Shown in pieces: positions 8,731-16,620 of a stretch of DNA of 36,064 bases. The stretch is from contig JADIMM010000054.1 of NCBI GenBank assembly GCA_017694795.1, forward strand, positions 1-36,064. The letters are read 5' to 3'. Source of the DNA: Candidatus Gallitreponema excrementavium (lineage in GTDB: Bacteria; Spirochaetota; Spirochaetia; Treponematales; Treponemataceae). The notes beneath the pieces are model-generated. The model worked only from the letters and a program-made list of their open reading frames with translations, searched no databases and was not told where the DNA came from. The position numbers were made by a program, and so were the translations under genes. Every line of letters begins with the position of its first letter. Position 1 is the first letter of the stretch.

Positions 8731-10464
8731 TTATCTTGTAAGATTATCCAAATCCGTCTGCAATTTAAGCAAATAAGTATCGGAGGGATTAATAGCTATT
8801 GCCTGTTTAAGATAATATGAAGCCCTTTTATATTCTTTTTTTCCATAGTAATAGCCGTACATGGAGATAAGGGCTTCCTGATTCCTGGGATCAGACAAAA
8901 GGCTTGATCTTAAATCAGACAGCTGCTGTTCTTCGTTTGAGGCAAGCCTGCTCCGGTTATAATACAATACGCTTTTCTTTGCAGAAGATGCACCGGAAAG
9001 CTGCTCCTGGATTATTGAAGAAGCCGTTTCATATGAACCGGTTTCAATCAAAGACTGAAGGTAAAGGTTAAGAATATCTGTATTTTGCGGATCTTCGCTA
9101 TACAGGGGGCTGATGGTTTTTAGGGCTTCTGCACTTTTCCCCTGCCCCAGGTACGCCCTTGTAAGAAGAATAAGAATTTCCGTGTTCATTGTTGTGGCAA
9201 GTACCTGGTTTGCACTTTCCACTGCGGTTTTCCAATCCCTCTTTTCCACCGCATCAGACACCTGAAAAATCCTTGCTTCAATATTTCCCGGATCCTGCAA
9301 CAAGATTGTATTGATATATTCCCCGCCGGTCATGCCGTTCACAAGAACATTACCCCGAAAACAGACCCTTGCGGCTGCCAGCATAACATCCAAATCCCCG
9401 GGAAAAAGCTCCACAGCGTCTGACACAGTCTGGCTTGCGGCAGCGATATTTTTATTCCATTCCAACTGTACCCGGGAACGCAATAAAAGGTAATCCTTTG
9501 CCTGTTTGTCAACTTTGGAATAAGCATCAAGGAGGGAATTAGCCTTAATATAATCTTTCTGCTCAATAAGCACCCTTACCCGCATCAAAAGAAATTCCCC
9601 GTTATCCGGCTGTTCTTTTAAAATTGCAGAAATATATTTATCCGCCTCATTCCAGTTTCCTTCTGAAAAATAAGCCTTGGCACAAAGAGAGGACAATTCC
9701 CTGGACTTAGGGAAACGGCTTTGAATTTCCGTTGCTATATCCACAGCCTCCGAACCTCTGTTCATTTCGATAAGAAGCTTTGCCTGTCTGACACCTGCCG
9801 GGTAAAAACCTTTATCCCTGGTATATATTTCGGAAAACCTTGACAGAGCCTGCTGCTTTTTACCTTCCTCTTCTTCGAGAACACCCAAAAGATAACCTGC
9901 CAGAAGCCCCCCGGGATTAATGGACAAAGCCTTTTCCAGACTTTCCCTGGCATCAGAAAAATACGCATCCCTGGGGGAATAAAGCAGAACCAGGGAGGGT
10001 AAAGTAAGACTCAAATAATCAAAATTCCCGCTGTTGTAGTCGTAAACCCCGATTTTTGCCGAAGCAACTGAATCGAGATAAGGATCTATAACCGGGTTAA
10101 CAGGAATCGGATAATTCCATGTTTCCAAAGGAAAAAGAATAGACATAAGATGACCGCAGAGTGCAAGGGCAGCCTGTTTTTTCCCCGACAACATTGAAGG
10201 GGATTTTCCGTTCAACAGTTCGGATGCAGCCTGGGACAGGGTAGCAGGTGTACAGTATTCTATGAGGGAAAGAACACCGGCTGAAACAGAATCAGAGTTT
10301 GCACCGCTGCCGGGAACCGGAATATTTGTCGATATTATGGTTCCTTCCCCTGGGGAGACTGTTTCGGTTTCTTTTACTTCAGGAGTGGACTTGCATGACA
10401 AAACAAAGGCGACAGAAAGCAGGGTCAAAACAAGCCGGTTCCCAAACTTTCGTTCAATCCTCAT
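8731..10464 (-). CDS. TPR-repeat lipoprotein
   Basis: A 577-residue protein with a signal peptide ending in lipobox VLSC (lipidated Cys about residue 24), so probably anchored in a membrane on the periplasmic side. A low-complexity Ser/Thr/Glu stretch follows. From about residue 170 to the end there are successive helix pairs typical of tetratricopeptide repeats (for example LEKALSINPGGLLAGYLLGV, SRFSEIYTRDKGFYPAGVRQ, and the last SYYLKQAIAINPSDTYLLKL). Such scaffolds usually assemble envelope complexes, but no partner can be named. The start overlaps the end of the upstream membrane-protein gene by 11 bases, implying coupling. Confidence 0.85.
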   Translation of the reverse strand: MRIERKFGNRLVLTLLSVAFVLSCKSTPEVKETETVSPGEGTIISTNIPVPGSGANSDSVSAGVLSLIEYCTPATLSQAASELLNGKSPSMLSGKKQAALALCGHLMSILFPLETWNYPIPVNPVIDPYLDSVASAKIGVYDYNSGNFDYLSLTLPSLVLLYSPRDAYFSDARESLEKALSINPGGLLAGYLLGVLEEEEGKKQQALSRFSEIYTRDKGFYPAGVRQAKLLIEMNRGSEAVDIATEIQSRFPKSRELSSLCAKAYFSEGNWNEADKYISAILKEQPDNGEFLLMRVRVLIEQKDYIKANSLLDAYSKVDKQAKDYLLLRSRVQLEWNKNIAAASQTVSDAVELFPGDLDVMLAAARVCFRGNVLVNGMTGGEYINTILLQDPGNIEARIFQVSDAVEKRDWKTAVESANQVLATTMNTEILILLTRAYLGQGKSAEALKTISPLYSEDPQNTDILNLYLQSLIETGSYETASSIIQEQLSGASSAKKSVLYYNRSRLASNEEQQLSDLRSSLLSDPRNQEALISMYGYYYGKKEYKRASYYLKQAIAINPSDTYLLKLQTDLDNLTR

Positions 10465-11068
10465 TATCTGTAAAACCCTCTCCGGGATTCTGGTACTGTT
10501 TACGTTTCCGGAAATATATGGCTATCAGCAATAATCCGCCCAAAACAAGCAGCAGGGGCCAAAAAGCAGATACCGTAACATTCAATGGAGTCGGAATAAT
10601 ATCAAAGGAAAAAAGCATAAAGAATATCCCGAGTACACTTATCATCCCCGCAGGAATAAAATACTGAAGTTCAAATTTCCTCTTACAAAACAGAGAAACC
10701 ATTACCATTGAAAGGGAGATTAAAATCAAAAACAGGGGCCAAAGCTGCTCCAGTGACACAGGTATAATATTCCATTGTGCAAGCAAAAGAAGTACGGATG
10801 AAAAACAGAAGAAAAAGCCTAAAAAAACATTCTTGCTGCTGTTTTTTCCGGTATAGACCATTATGAAAAACAAAAGTCCAATGAATAAAACTATCACCGG
10901 GATGGTTTTTAAAAAAGAAATTTTATAAATCGTAAGTGCGAGGGTAACAAAGCCAACTACAAAAAGAGCCGATCCGAAATATAAAATCAAAACTTCGGCA
11001 AGGGATACTTTTCTTTTTTCGTGTTTAGACCCGTTTTTGTCATTTTTTTCAGTGTCATTTTTAAGCAT
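10454..11068 (-). CDS. LiaF/LiaI-like multi-helix membrane protein
   Basis: A 204-residue integral membrane protein. A charged N-terminus (about 25 residues, Lys/Asp rich) precedes three pairs of helices, roughly at 30-72, 80-122 and 130-180, and a charged cytoplasmic tail. Short WPLFLILISLSM and WPLLLVLGGLLL repeats resemble the WPxxLIxxG signature of LiaI/LiaF-type transmembrane modules in envelope-stress proteins. Assignment is to that general type only. I chose ATG 11068, which has GGGGG at 7 bases and a matching promoter. A longer frame from 11164 would cross the promoter and the divergent gene. It is coupled to the TPR lipoprotein downstream. Confidence 0.75.
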   Translation of the reverse strand: MLKNDTEKNDKNGSKHEKRKVSLAEVLILYFGSALFVVGFVTLALTIYKISFLKTIPVIVLFIGLLFFIMVYTGKNSSKNVFLGFFFCFSSVLLLLAQWNIIPVSLEQLWPLFLILISLSMVMVSLFCKRKFELQYFIPAGMISVLGIFFMLFSFDIIPTPLNVTVSAFWPLLLVLGGLLLIAIYFRKRKQYQNPGEGFTDNED

Positions 11069-11088
11069 AAAACCCCCATGATAATACA

Positions 11089-11117
11089 ATAATAAATGAA
11101 GAATCCGTTCTTGCCAA
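11089..11117 (-). promoter_or_regulatory. Minus-strand promoter of the LiaF-like gene
   Basis: TTGGCA (11112-11117), a 17-base spacer, then TATTAT (11089-11094) on the minus strand, with a start site expected near 11082 and a short leader carrying GGGGG. Its -35 box shares five of six positions with the -35 box of the opposite promoter, so both polymerases cannot bind at once. Confidence 0.6.
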
Positions 11118-11140
11118 TGGGATTGTGTATATGATATTAT
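11111..11140 (+). promoter_or_regulatory. Plus-strand promoter, probably giving a leaderless mRNA
   Basis: TTGCCA (11111-11116), an 18-base spacer, then TATTAT (11135-11140). The ATG of the lipoprotein gene begins at 11147, six bases past the -10 box, where transcription itself would start. No purine-rich ribosome site exists between them. This geometry is what a leaderless transcript requires. Confidence 0.5.
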
Positions 11141-11146
11141 CATCTC

Positions 11147-12217
11147 ATGAAAATAAATTTTCAATCAGGAATTTTATCTTTTCTATTCTGTGCTGCAATT
11201 ACATTTACAACCATTTTTCTTTGGGGATGCGACACCCCGGGTAATTTTGTGCCGCCAAACCTGAACGATGAGCAGGAAGCCTTGTTCCAGCTTTTAGGAT
11301 CCACAGCCCCGGAAGCTGTTGACCAGCAGTTTGCCATAGTCAACCAGATTGCAGTAAACATGTATTCCGGAGACGATACTGACAACCTGATTCTTTTTTT
11401 AACCGATTATGTGGATAAACATCCCGAAAATCCATACAACTCCTATTGGCTGTTGATGACTGCCATGGCCTATGAAAAACAAAATTCCATAGAAGCGGCA
11501 GCCTATTTTTATAAAAAAATCCTGAATTTTTATCCTGATTTGACAGTCCAGGGAAAATCCATTTACCAGACATGTCTGGAAAAACTGATAACAGCCCCAA
11601 TAACACCGGAAGAAAAAGTAAAGTATTATTCCATGTTTATTTCCCTTTTTCCCAAAAACGAGGACATAGCAAAATATTATTTTATGCTTGCCAGAGCATA
11701 CGAAGAAACAGGGGAATGGAAACTGAGTATACAAACCTATTCAACATTTTTATCCTACAAGGAAGCCTCAAATATACAGATACCTGGCATTCCAAACGCC
11801 TATTCTTACGCAAAAAAACTTGTTTCTTTTAATAATTCCCCAAAAGACTGGACTTTGGAAAGTCTTGACGACCTAGTAAACCGGATAAAAAAGAATCTTA
11901 CAACCGGAAATGCCCAGGGAGTCGAACAATACAGGGCAAAAGTCAATTTTTTTGCCATGTCATGGCCACAGGATGCCACGGATGACGGACAGGAAGTTGA
12001 CTTTACAATGAAAGAATACATGAACAAAAAAAGAATCAGATGTGCCGAAACCATAGATAAATCCTCAAATTCCACGGAAGCTTATTTAAGAACCTGGGGC
12101 TGGGAAAACGGAATGACAATCTGGTATCTGTATTTCCGGAAGGTAAATTTCCCTGCAGATCCTGATATCCACGGACAGTGGGAATGGGCAGGAATCTACT
12201 ATGGAGAAAAGCTTTAA
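11147..12217 (+). CDS. Outer-membrane-type lipoprotein with TPR-like helices
   Basis: A 356-residue protein. The signal peptide (residues 1-27) ends in lipobox LWGC with Cys about 28. The middle (about residues 70-210) contains helix pairs of TPR character, such as YWLLMTAMAYEKQNSIEAAA and YYFMLARAYEETGEWKLSIQ. The C-terminal third is mixed, with aromatic WGWENGMTIWYLYFRKVNF and a GQWEWAG end. It shares a stop/start overlap (TAATG) with the downstream lytic transglycosylase, and the OmpA-family gene follows, so an envelope-assembly role is inferred. The order recalls the T. pallidum TP0622-TP0624 cluster, from memory. No ribosome site precedes the ATG, and no other start exists before the signal peptide. 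Confidence 0.8.
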   Translation: MKINFQSGILSFLFCAAITFTTIFLWGCDTPGNFVPPNLNDEQEALFQLLGSTAPEAVDQQFAIVNQIAVNMYSGDDTDNLILFLTDYVDKHPENPYNSYWLLMTAMAYEKQNSIEAAAYFYKKILNFYPDLTVQGKSIYQTCLEKLITAPITPEEKVKYYSMFISLFPKNEDIAKYYFMLARAYEETGEWKLSIQTYSTFLSYKEASNIQIPGIPNAYSYAKKLVSFNNSPKDWTLESLDDLVNRIKKNLTTGNAQGVEQYRAKVNFFAMSWPQDATDDGQEVDFTMKEYMNKKRIRCAETIDKSSNSTEAYLRTWGWENGMTIWYLYFRKVNFPADPDIHGQWEWAGIYYGEKL

Positions 12218-13653
12218 TGGGTTTAATCAAACAGGTATTTTTTGTCTCCCTTATTTTTGCCGGCTGCCTTTTTCCCGGATATGCCCAGGTAATTCAGGCC
12301 GGACAGAATCCGGTACAAAAGGAAAATGCCCCTGCCGCTGAAATGCAAGTCCCGGCAGAGGAAGAAAACAAAAACCCCTTTCTTAAGGATTCGCAGGAAC
12401 AAACATCCCCGCAGGAAGTGGATGCAGCTACAACAGAAGAATCAGAACCAGTTGATACAGACCGTTCTACGGTAGGACTTCAGACCGGGGCAGTCTGCTA
12501 CTGGGACATAAATAAAATGACCATTAATGTTCCTGACCATCCCCTTGTAGAAAAATATATCAAGCAATACACATCTACCGGAGGAAAAGACTGGCTTACA
12601 CAGGTAATGAAGCGAGGAGAACCATACAGATCCTATATTGAAGACAGAATACAGGAAATGAACCTCCCCATGGAATTGGAATTCCTCCCCGTTATTGAGT
12701 CATCTTTTGTCGTTTCTGCCCTTTCCTCTTCAAAAGCCCTGGGGCTTTGGCAGTTCATGGAAAACAGTATTTCACCATTTGGAATAAGAAAAAACCAGTG
12801 GATAGACGAAAGGCTTGATCCCTGGCTGTCAACAAAAGCAGCCCTGAAAAAACTAAATGAAAATTACACGGTTCTTGGTTCCTGGGAAATGGCCCTTGCC
12901 GCATACAACTGCGGATTAGGAGCCGCCACAAGGGCGGCAAAAAAAGCCGGTAATTATGATTTCTGGTATCTTGCAGACAACGGATACCTTCCCAAACAAA
13001 CCGTCAATTATGTCCCAAAGTTTCTGGCTGTTTCAAAAATACTTTCAAATTACAGGGAATACGGGATTGAAATCAACTGGCAGGCAAAAACAAGGGATTT
13101 TGAAACCATAGAAACAAATAAAGCTGTGGACATAGGTATTCTTTCTGAAAAACTCGGACTTGATAAAACAGAGCTTACCATGCTGAATCCGGCATTGTTG
13201 TACAATGTTACACCTCCCGGAATAAAATATTCACTGAATGTTCCTTCTGAAAAAATCCAGGAGGCTGAAAAAATAATAAATTCCGATGAGCTTCTTCTTA
13301 ACTTTAATATATACACCGTAAGAAGCGGGGACACCCTCTATGCCATGGGATTGCACTACGGGGTTTCTGTGGAAATGATTCAGGATTACAATAATGGAAT
13401 TAAACCCAGCCAGCTCAGACCCGGGCAAAAGCTTCTGATTCCCTCATTTAAGGAAGTTGAACCCTATCAGGGAAGAATCAGCTCCCACAAGGGGGAATTC
13501 AAGGGGTCATATACTGTACAAAAAGGTGACACCCTTTGGTCCATTGCCTTAAAATACCAGATCCAGGTGGAATCCCTTGCAGAAGAAAACAATCTTTCCG
13601 TAGATTCAATTCTTTCTATAGGAAAGACCCTTAAAGTGCCGATACTTGAGTAA
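12217..13653 (+). CDS. mltD: MltD-like lytic transglycosylase with two LysM domains
   Basis: This enzyme cleaves peptidoglycan glycan strands in the periplasm. Order of parts from ATG 12217 (478 residues): signal peptide with a possible lipobox FAGC (Cys about 17); Pro/Glu-rich linker to about 85; SLT domain with catalytic glutamate in PVIESSFVVSALSSSKALGL (about E161), the AYNCGLGAATRA motif and QTVNYVPKFLA; then LysM domains at about 362-410 (YTVRSGDTLYAMG) and 431-477 (YTVQKGDTLWSIA). The start overlaps the preceding stop (TAATG) and has GGAG upstream. A frame 13 codons longer exists but lies inside the upstream gene. Lipid anchoring versus cleavage after YAQ is undecided. Confidence 0.9.
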   Translation: MGLIKQVFFVSLIFAGCLFPGYAQVIQAGQNPVQKENAPAAEMQVPAEEENKNPFLKDSQEQTSPQEVDAATTEESEPVDTDRSTVGLQTGAVCYWDINKMTINVPDHPLVEKYIKQYTSTGGKDWLTQVMKRGEPYRSYIEDRIQEMNLPMELEFLPVIESSFVVSALSSSKALGLWQFMENSISPFGIRKNQWIDERLDPWLSTKAALKKLNENYTVLGSWEMALAAYNCGLGAATRAAKKAGNYDFWYLADNGYLPKQTVNYVPKFLAVSKILSNYREYGIEINWQAKTRDFETIETNKAVDIGILSEKLGLDKTELTMLNPALLYNVTPPGIKYSLNVPSEKIQEAEKIINSDELLLNFNIYTVRSGDTLYAMGLHYGVSVEMIQDYNNGIKPSQLRPGQKLLIPSFKEVEPYQGRISSHKGEFKGSYTVQKGDTLWSIALKYQIQVESLAEENNLSVDSILSIGKTLKVPILE

Positions 13654-13668
13654 GGGGTGTACAGGAAA

Positions 13669-15015
13669 GTGCAAAAAAACAGTGTTTTAAAAAAAATCTT
13701 TTTTTTATTCCTTAGCTTTTGTCCGTTTATTCCGGGATTCTCGGAAGAATTTCAGGTAAAAGAACCTGTGCTTACGGTAAAATCTTCGGTACAATGGGAA
13801 AAGGGCTTTTTTCTCTCTGAAACCTCCATGAATATCAAAGCAGCGGGACTGACAATGCCTTCTGCCCGTGGAACCGGAGTCGAAAGGATAAATATGGAGC
13901 TGCCGCTTCTGGTAAAAGAAGCCCTGTTCACCCTGCCGGTTGATTCCTCAAACACCCTGGAAGATGCAGTTGCCCAGGGGATTATTACTCTTGACCAGGT
14001 AGCCCAGATTATCAGCGATGGGGAAACCGGTGCCTCATATTTCAAGAATAACATGGAAATTCTTACAATCCCCCATTCAACACTCCTTACAAATATCGGG
14101 GCTGTTTTTATAAAACATTCAACACCCTACATACAGGAATCCTTTTTGGACTACACCCCTACACGGCAGTATACAGGAATAATTATTGATGCCAGAGGAA
14201 CACTTCCTGTCCACGGGGAATCAGTAAATGAAAGACTCCAGCCCTGTCTCTTTCCCAAAATCTGGGACACCAATATGAATCTTATTTATGAAAGGAACAC
14301 CGTAGAACCGGAAACAGCAAAAAAGTTCGGACTGGTTCAATACACAGATATTTCCGGAAGTAAAAATTACGTAAACCGGGTGGGAAAAGACCCATTACGG
14401 ATTACAGCAAGGGCAATATTCGGCCAGAACAGGACAGACATCCTTATTTCCAGGGAAGATGCCCAAAGAATTTACGGACAGGAAGAAAACATAAATCTGC
14501 TAAAACAGGGAAAGGTTCTAATAATCTGTGACAGCGAGGTCCTGGTAAATTCATCCCTGACCCCGAAAAAAGACGGTCTCTATTACTACGCATTCTCCGA
14601 TATAGTAGAAATTTTCGATGAAGAGGAGGATATTGAGGTAAAAGACACGGCAGGCGGAATAAGACTTTACACTTATAATGTCCACTTTGAACCGGATACA
14701 GCAGTATTCCTGCCTGAAGAAGAAAGAAGGCTGAACCTCATTGCAGAAAGCCTTAAAAAAATAATAGAAATATCACCGGACTCCGATTTTCTTGTAGACG
14801 GACATACTGCCAGTGTCGGCAGGCCCCAGGACGAACTGAACCTTTCCTACGAAAGAGCCAACGCAATGATTGACGAAATGGTAAAAAGAGGAATTGACAG
14901 AAGCCGCTTTGCATTCCGTGGATTCGGGGGAACCAAACCTGTTGCAGACAATAATACGGAATCAGGAAGGGCAAAAAACCGGCGGGTTGAAATAACAATA
15001 AAACTTAATAATTGA
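13669..15015 (+). CDS. OmpA-family protein (TP0624-like)
   Basis: A 448-residue exported protein. The signal peptide ends near GFS-EE (about residue 23). The central part has a TGIIIDARGTLPVHGESVNE segment similar to LPP20/FlgP-type domains. The C-terminal OmpA-like domain (about residues 330-448) includes LVDGHTASVG, the Asp and Arg of DELNLSYERA that in active family members hold diaminopimelate, and the final GRAKNRRVEITI. It would tether the envelope to peptidoglycan. GTG 13669 is preferred because AAGGGG and ACAGGAAA lie upstream; GTG 13657 has no ribosome site. It follows the MltD-like gene by 15 bases. T. pallidum TP0624 is the likely counterpart, by memory of gene order and domain plan. 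Confidence 0.82.
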   Translation: MQKNSVLKKIFFLFLSFCPFIPGFSEEFQVKEPVLTVKSSVQWEKGFFLSETSMNIKAAGLTMPSARGTGVERINMELPLLVKEALFTLPVDSSNTLEDAVAQGIITLDQVAQIISDGETGASYFKNNMEILTIPHSTLLTNIGAVFIKHSTPYIQESFLDYTPTRQYTGIIIDARGTLPVHGESVNERLQPCLFPKIWDTNMNLIYERNTVEPETAKKFGLVQYTDISGSKNYVNRVGKDPLRITARAIFGQNRTDILISREDAQRIYGQEENINLLKQGKVLIICDSEVLVNSSLTPKKDGLYYYAFSDIVEIFDEEEDIEVKDTAGGIRLYTYNVHFEPDTAVFLPEEERRLNLIAESLKKIIEISPDSDFLVDGHTASVGRPQDELNLSYERANAMIDEMVKRGIDRSRFAFRGFGGTKPVADNNTESGRAKNRRVEITIKLNN

Positions 15016-15041
15016 TTAAAATCATTAAGTAATGCTAAAGT
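15012..15041 (+). promoter_or_regulatory. Promoter and palindrome upstream of the XRE-cupin gene
   Basis: TTGATT (15012-15017), 18 bases, TAAAGT (15036-15041). The spacer contains the inverted repeat CATTA-AG-TAATG (15023-15034), well placed for an operator, possibly for autoregulation by the XRE protein encoded next. The -35 box overlaps the stop codon of the OmpA-family gene. Confidence 0.4.
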
Positions 15042-15080
15042 ATATGGGAGTTAACACAAACTGAAATCACAGGGGGTATT

Positions 15081-15659
15081 ATGCCTTCAAAAAAATCACC
15101 CTTCAGGTTCGGAGAGAAACTCCGGTCTGTGAGAGAAAAGAAAGGGCTTACTCTGAAAGTTGTTGCCAATTCTGCCGGTGTAAGCGAAAGTCTTGTGTCC
15201 CAGATAGAACGGAACCGTGTATCACCGGCCATTGACACACTGCTTTCTCTGGCGGAGGTATTGGATATTGACCTTGAATACCTTTTCGACGAATACAGAA
15301 GGGAACGTCCGGTAAGAATAATAAAGAACGGACACGGCAGAAAACTGGAAGAAGCCGGAATTAAATACACAGAAGTACTTAGACCCCAGGAAGGAGACGG
15401 AAAACACGCCTTGGAAGCCTACTTTGTAAATATCCCATCCGGAAAATCAACTACAAGGGGCTCATTCGGACACACCGGAAGAGAAATGGGCGTTATAATT
15501 TCAGGCAGTGCCGTACTCATGCACGAAGGAAATGAATACGAGCTTGATACCGGAGACAGTGTTTCATTTTCTGCCGCCTCCCCCCATACCCTTACAAATA
15601 AAGGTGCAGAAGAAATGATTGCCCTGTGGATATGTATTCCACCGGGAAAATTCAGTTGA
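15081..15659 (+). CDS. XRE-family regulator with C-terminal cupin domain
   Basis: A 192-residue transcription factor. The helix-turn-helix lies at about residues 10-65 (RSVREKKGLTLKVVANSAGV followed by SESLVSQIERNRVSPAIDTL). A cupin beta-barrel at about 110-188 includes HTGREMGVIISGSAVLMHEG and ELDTGDSVSFSAASPHTLTN, which probably senses a small ligand. This layout is that of the PuuR/SinR-like cupin regulators that control amino-acid, polyamine or redox genes. AGGGGG precedes the ATG. Thioredoxin reductase starts 19 bases after its stop, so they likely share a transcript. The ligand is unknown. Confidence 0.9.
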   Translation: MPSKKSPFRFGEKLRSVREKKGLTLKVVANSAGVSESLVSQIERNRVSPAIDTLLSLAEVLDIDLEYLFDEYRRERPVRIIKNGHGRKLEEAGIKYTEVLRPQEGDGKHALEAYFVNIPSGKSTTRGSFGHTGREMGVIISGSAVLMHEGNEYELDTGDSVSFSAASPHTLTNKGAEEMIALWICIPPGKFS

Positions 15660-15678
15660 TTTGCTTCAGGAGTGGATT

Positions 15679-16620
15679 TTGGACAACAATCTCTATGACA
15701 TAGTAGTTATCGGCGGTGGTGCCGCAGGTCTTACGGCAGCCCAATACGGGAGCAGGGCGGGAATGAAAGTCCTGTTAGTGGAAGGCTCCGAGACAGGAGG
15801 ACAGCTTAATTCAATTCCTGAACTGGAAAATTACCCTGGATTAAGGGAACCTGTTTCCGGATTTGAAATTTCAAAGGAAATGGAATCCCAGGCTTTGAAA
15901 TTCGGAGCCGAAATAAAAAAAGATTTTGTAAGAATGCTGGATAAATCAGGTTCTTTTTTCTCGGTTACCGGAAAAACACAGAACTACAACGGAAAAACAG
16001 TTATTATTGCTACTGGAGCCGAACATAAAAGACTTGGAATTCCCGGTGAGGACGAATTTGAAGGTAAGGGGGTTTCCTGGTGTGGCACCTGCGACGGGCC
16101 TTTCTTTAAAAATAAAAAAGTTGCCGTTATCGGCGGAGGGGATACTGCCTGCACAGAAGCCCTTTTCCTTTCTAAAATTGCCGGAAAGGTTTTTCTTATC
16201 CACAGGAGAAAGGATTTCCGTGCCCAACAGTTTCTTTTGGACAGAATCCAGGAAACTCCGAACATTGAGATAATAAGGGATTCTGTTCCGGTGGAAATTA
16301 CAGGAGGACAGTCTGTAACAGGGTTAAAAATCCTTAACAATGTTACCGGAAACCGGGAAAACCTAAGTGTTGACGGGGTGTTTGTTTTTATCGGTATCCG
16401 GCCGAGAATAGATCTTGTAGATGCCTTAAAAAAGGATACGGAAGGCTACATTATTACAGACGAAAAAATGGAAACATCCCTTAAAGGAGTGTTTTGTGCC
16501 GGAGATGTAAGGTCCAAAACATTCCGCCAGGTAGTAACAGCCTGCTCCGACGGGGCCGTAGCAGCCCATTGGGCTGGAGAATTTGTCATGGGATTAAATT
16601 CCACCAAGCATGCAATATGA
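15679..16620 (+). CDS. trxB: Thioredoxin reductase (thioredoxin-disulfide reductase)
   Basis: This flavoprotein passes NADPH electrons to thioredoxin in the cytosol. I chose TTG 15679 (313 residues, family-typical), which has CAGGAG 6 bases upstream and places DIVVIGGGAAGLTAAQYGSR (FAD GxGxxG) right at the N-terminus. The longer frame from 15619 would overlap the XRE gene. The redox pair is in WCGTCDGPFF (about residues 134-137). The NADPH motif is VIGGGDTACTEALFL, and the second FAD motif is GVFCAGDVRSKTFRQVVTA. CGTC replaces the more common CATC. The stop overlaps the next start (ATGA). Confidence 0.93.
   Translation: MDNNLYDIVVIGGGAAGLTAAQYGSRAGMKVLLVEGSETGGQLNSIPELENYPGLREPVSGFEISKEMESQALKFGAEIKKDFVRMLDKSGSFFSVTGKTQNYNGKTVIIATGAEHKRLGIPGEDEFEGKGVSWCGTCDGPFFKNKKVAVIGGGDTACTEALFLSKIAGKVFLIHRRKDFRAQQFLLDRIQETPNIEIIRDSVPVEITGGQSVTGLKILNNVTGNRENLSVDGVFVFIGIRPRIDLVDALKKDTEGYIITDEKMETSLKGVFCAGDVRSKTFRQVVTACSDGAVAAHWAGEFVMGLNSTKHAI

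Noticed and set aside
16494..16616. 41-residue N-terminal extension of the GH3 protein
   Set aside because: It is out-of-frame trxB sequence. The ATGA overlap start at 16617 gives a clean lipoprotein signal peptide.
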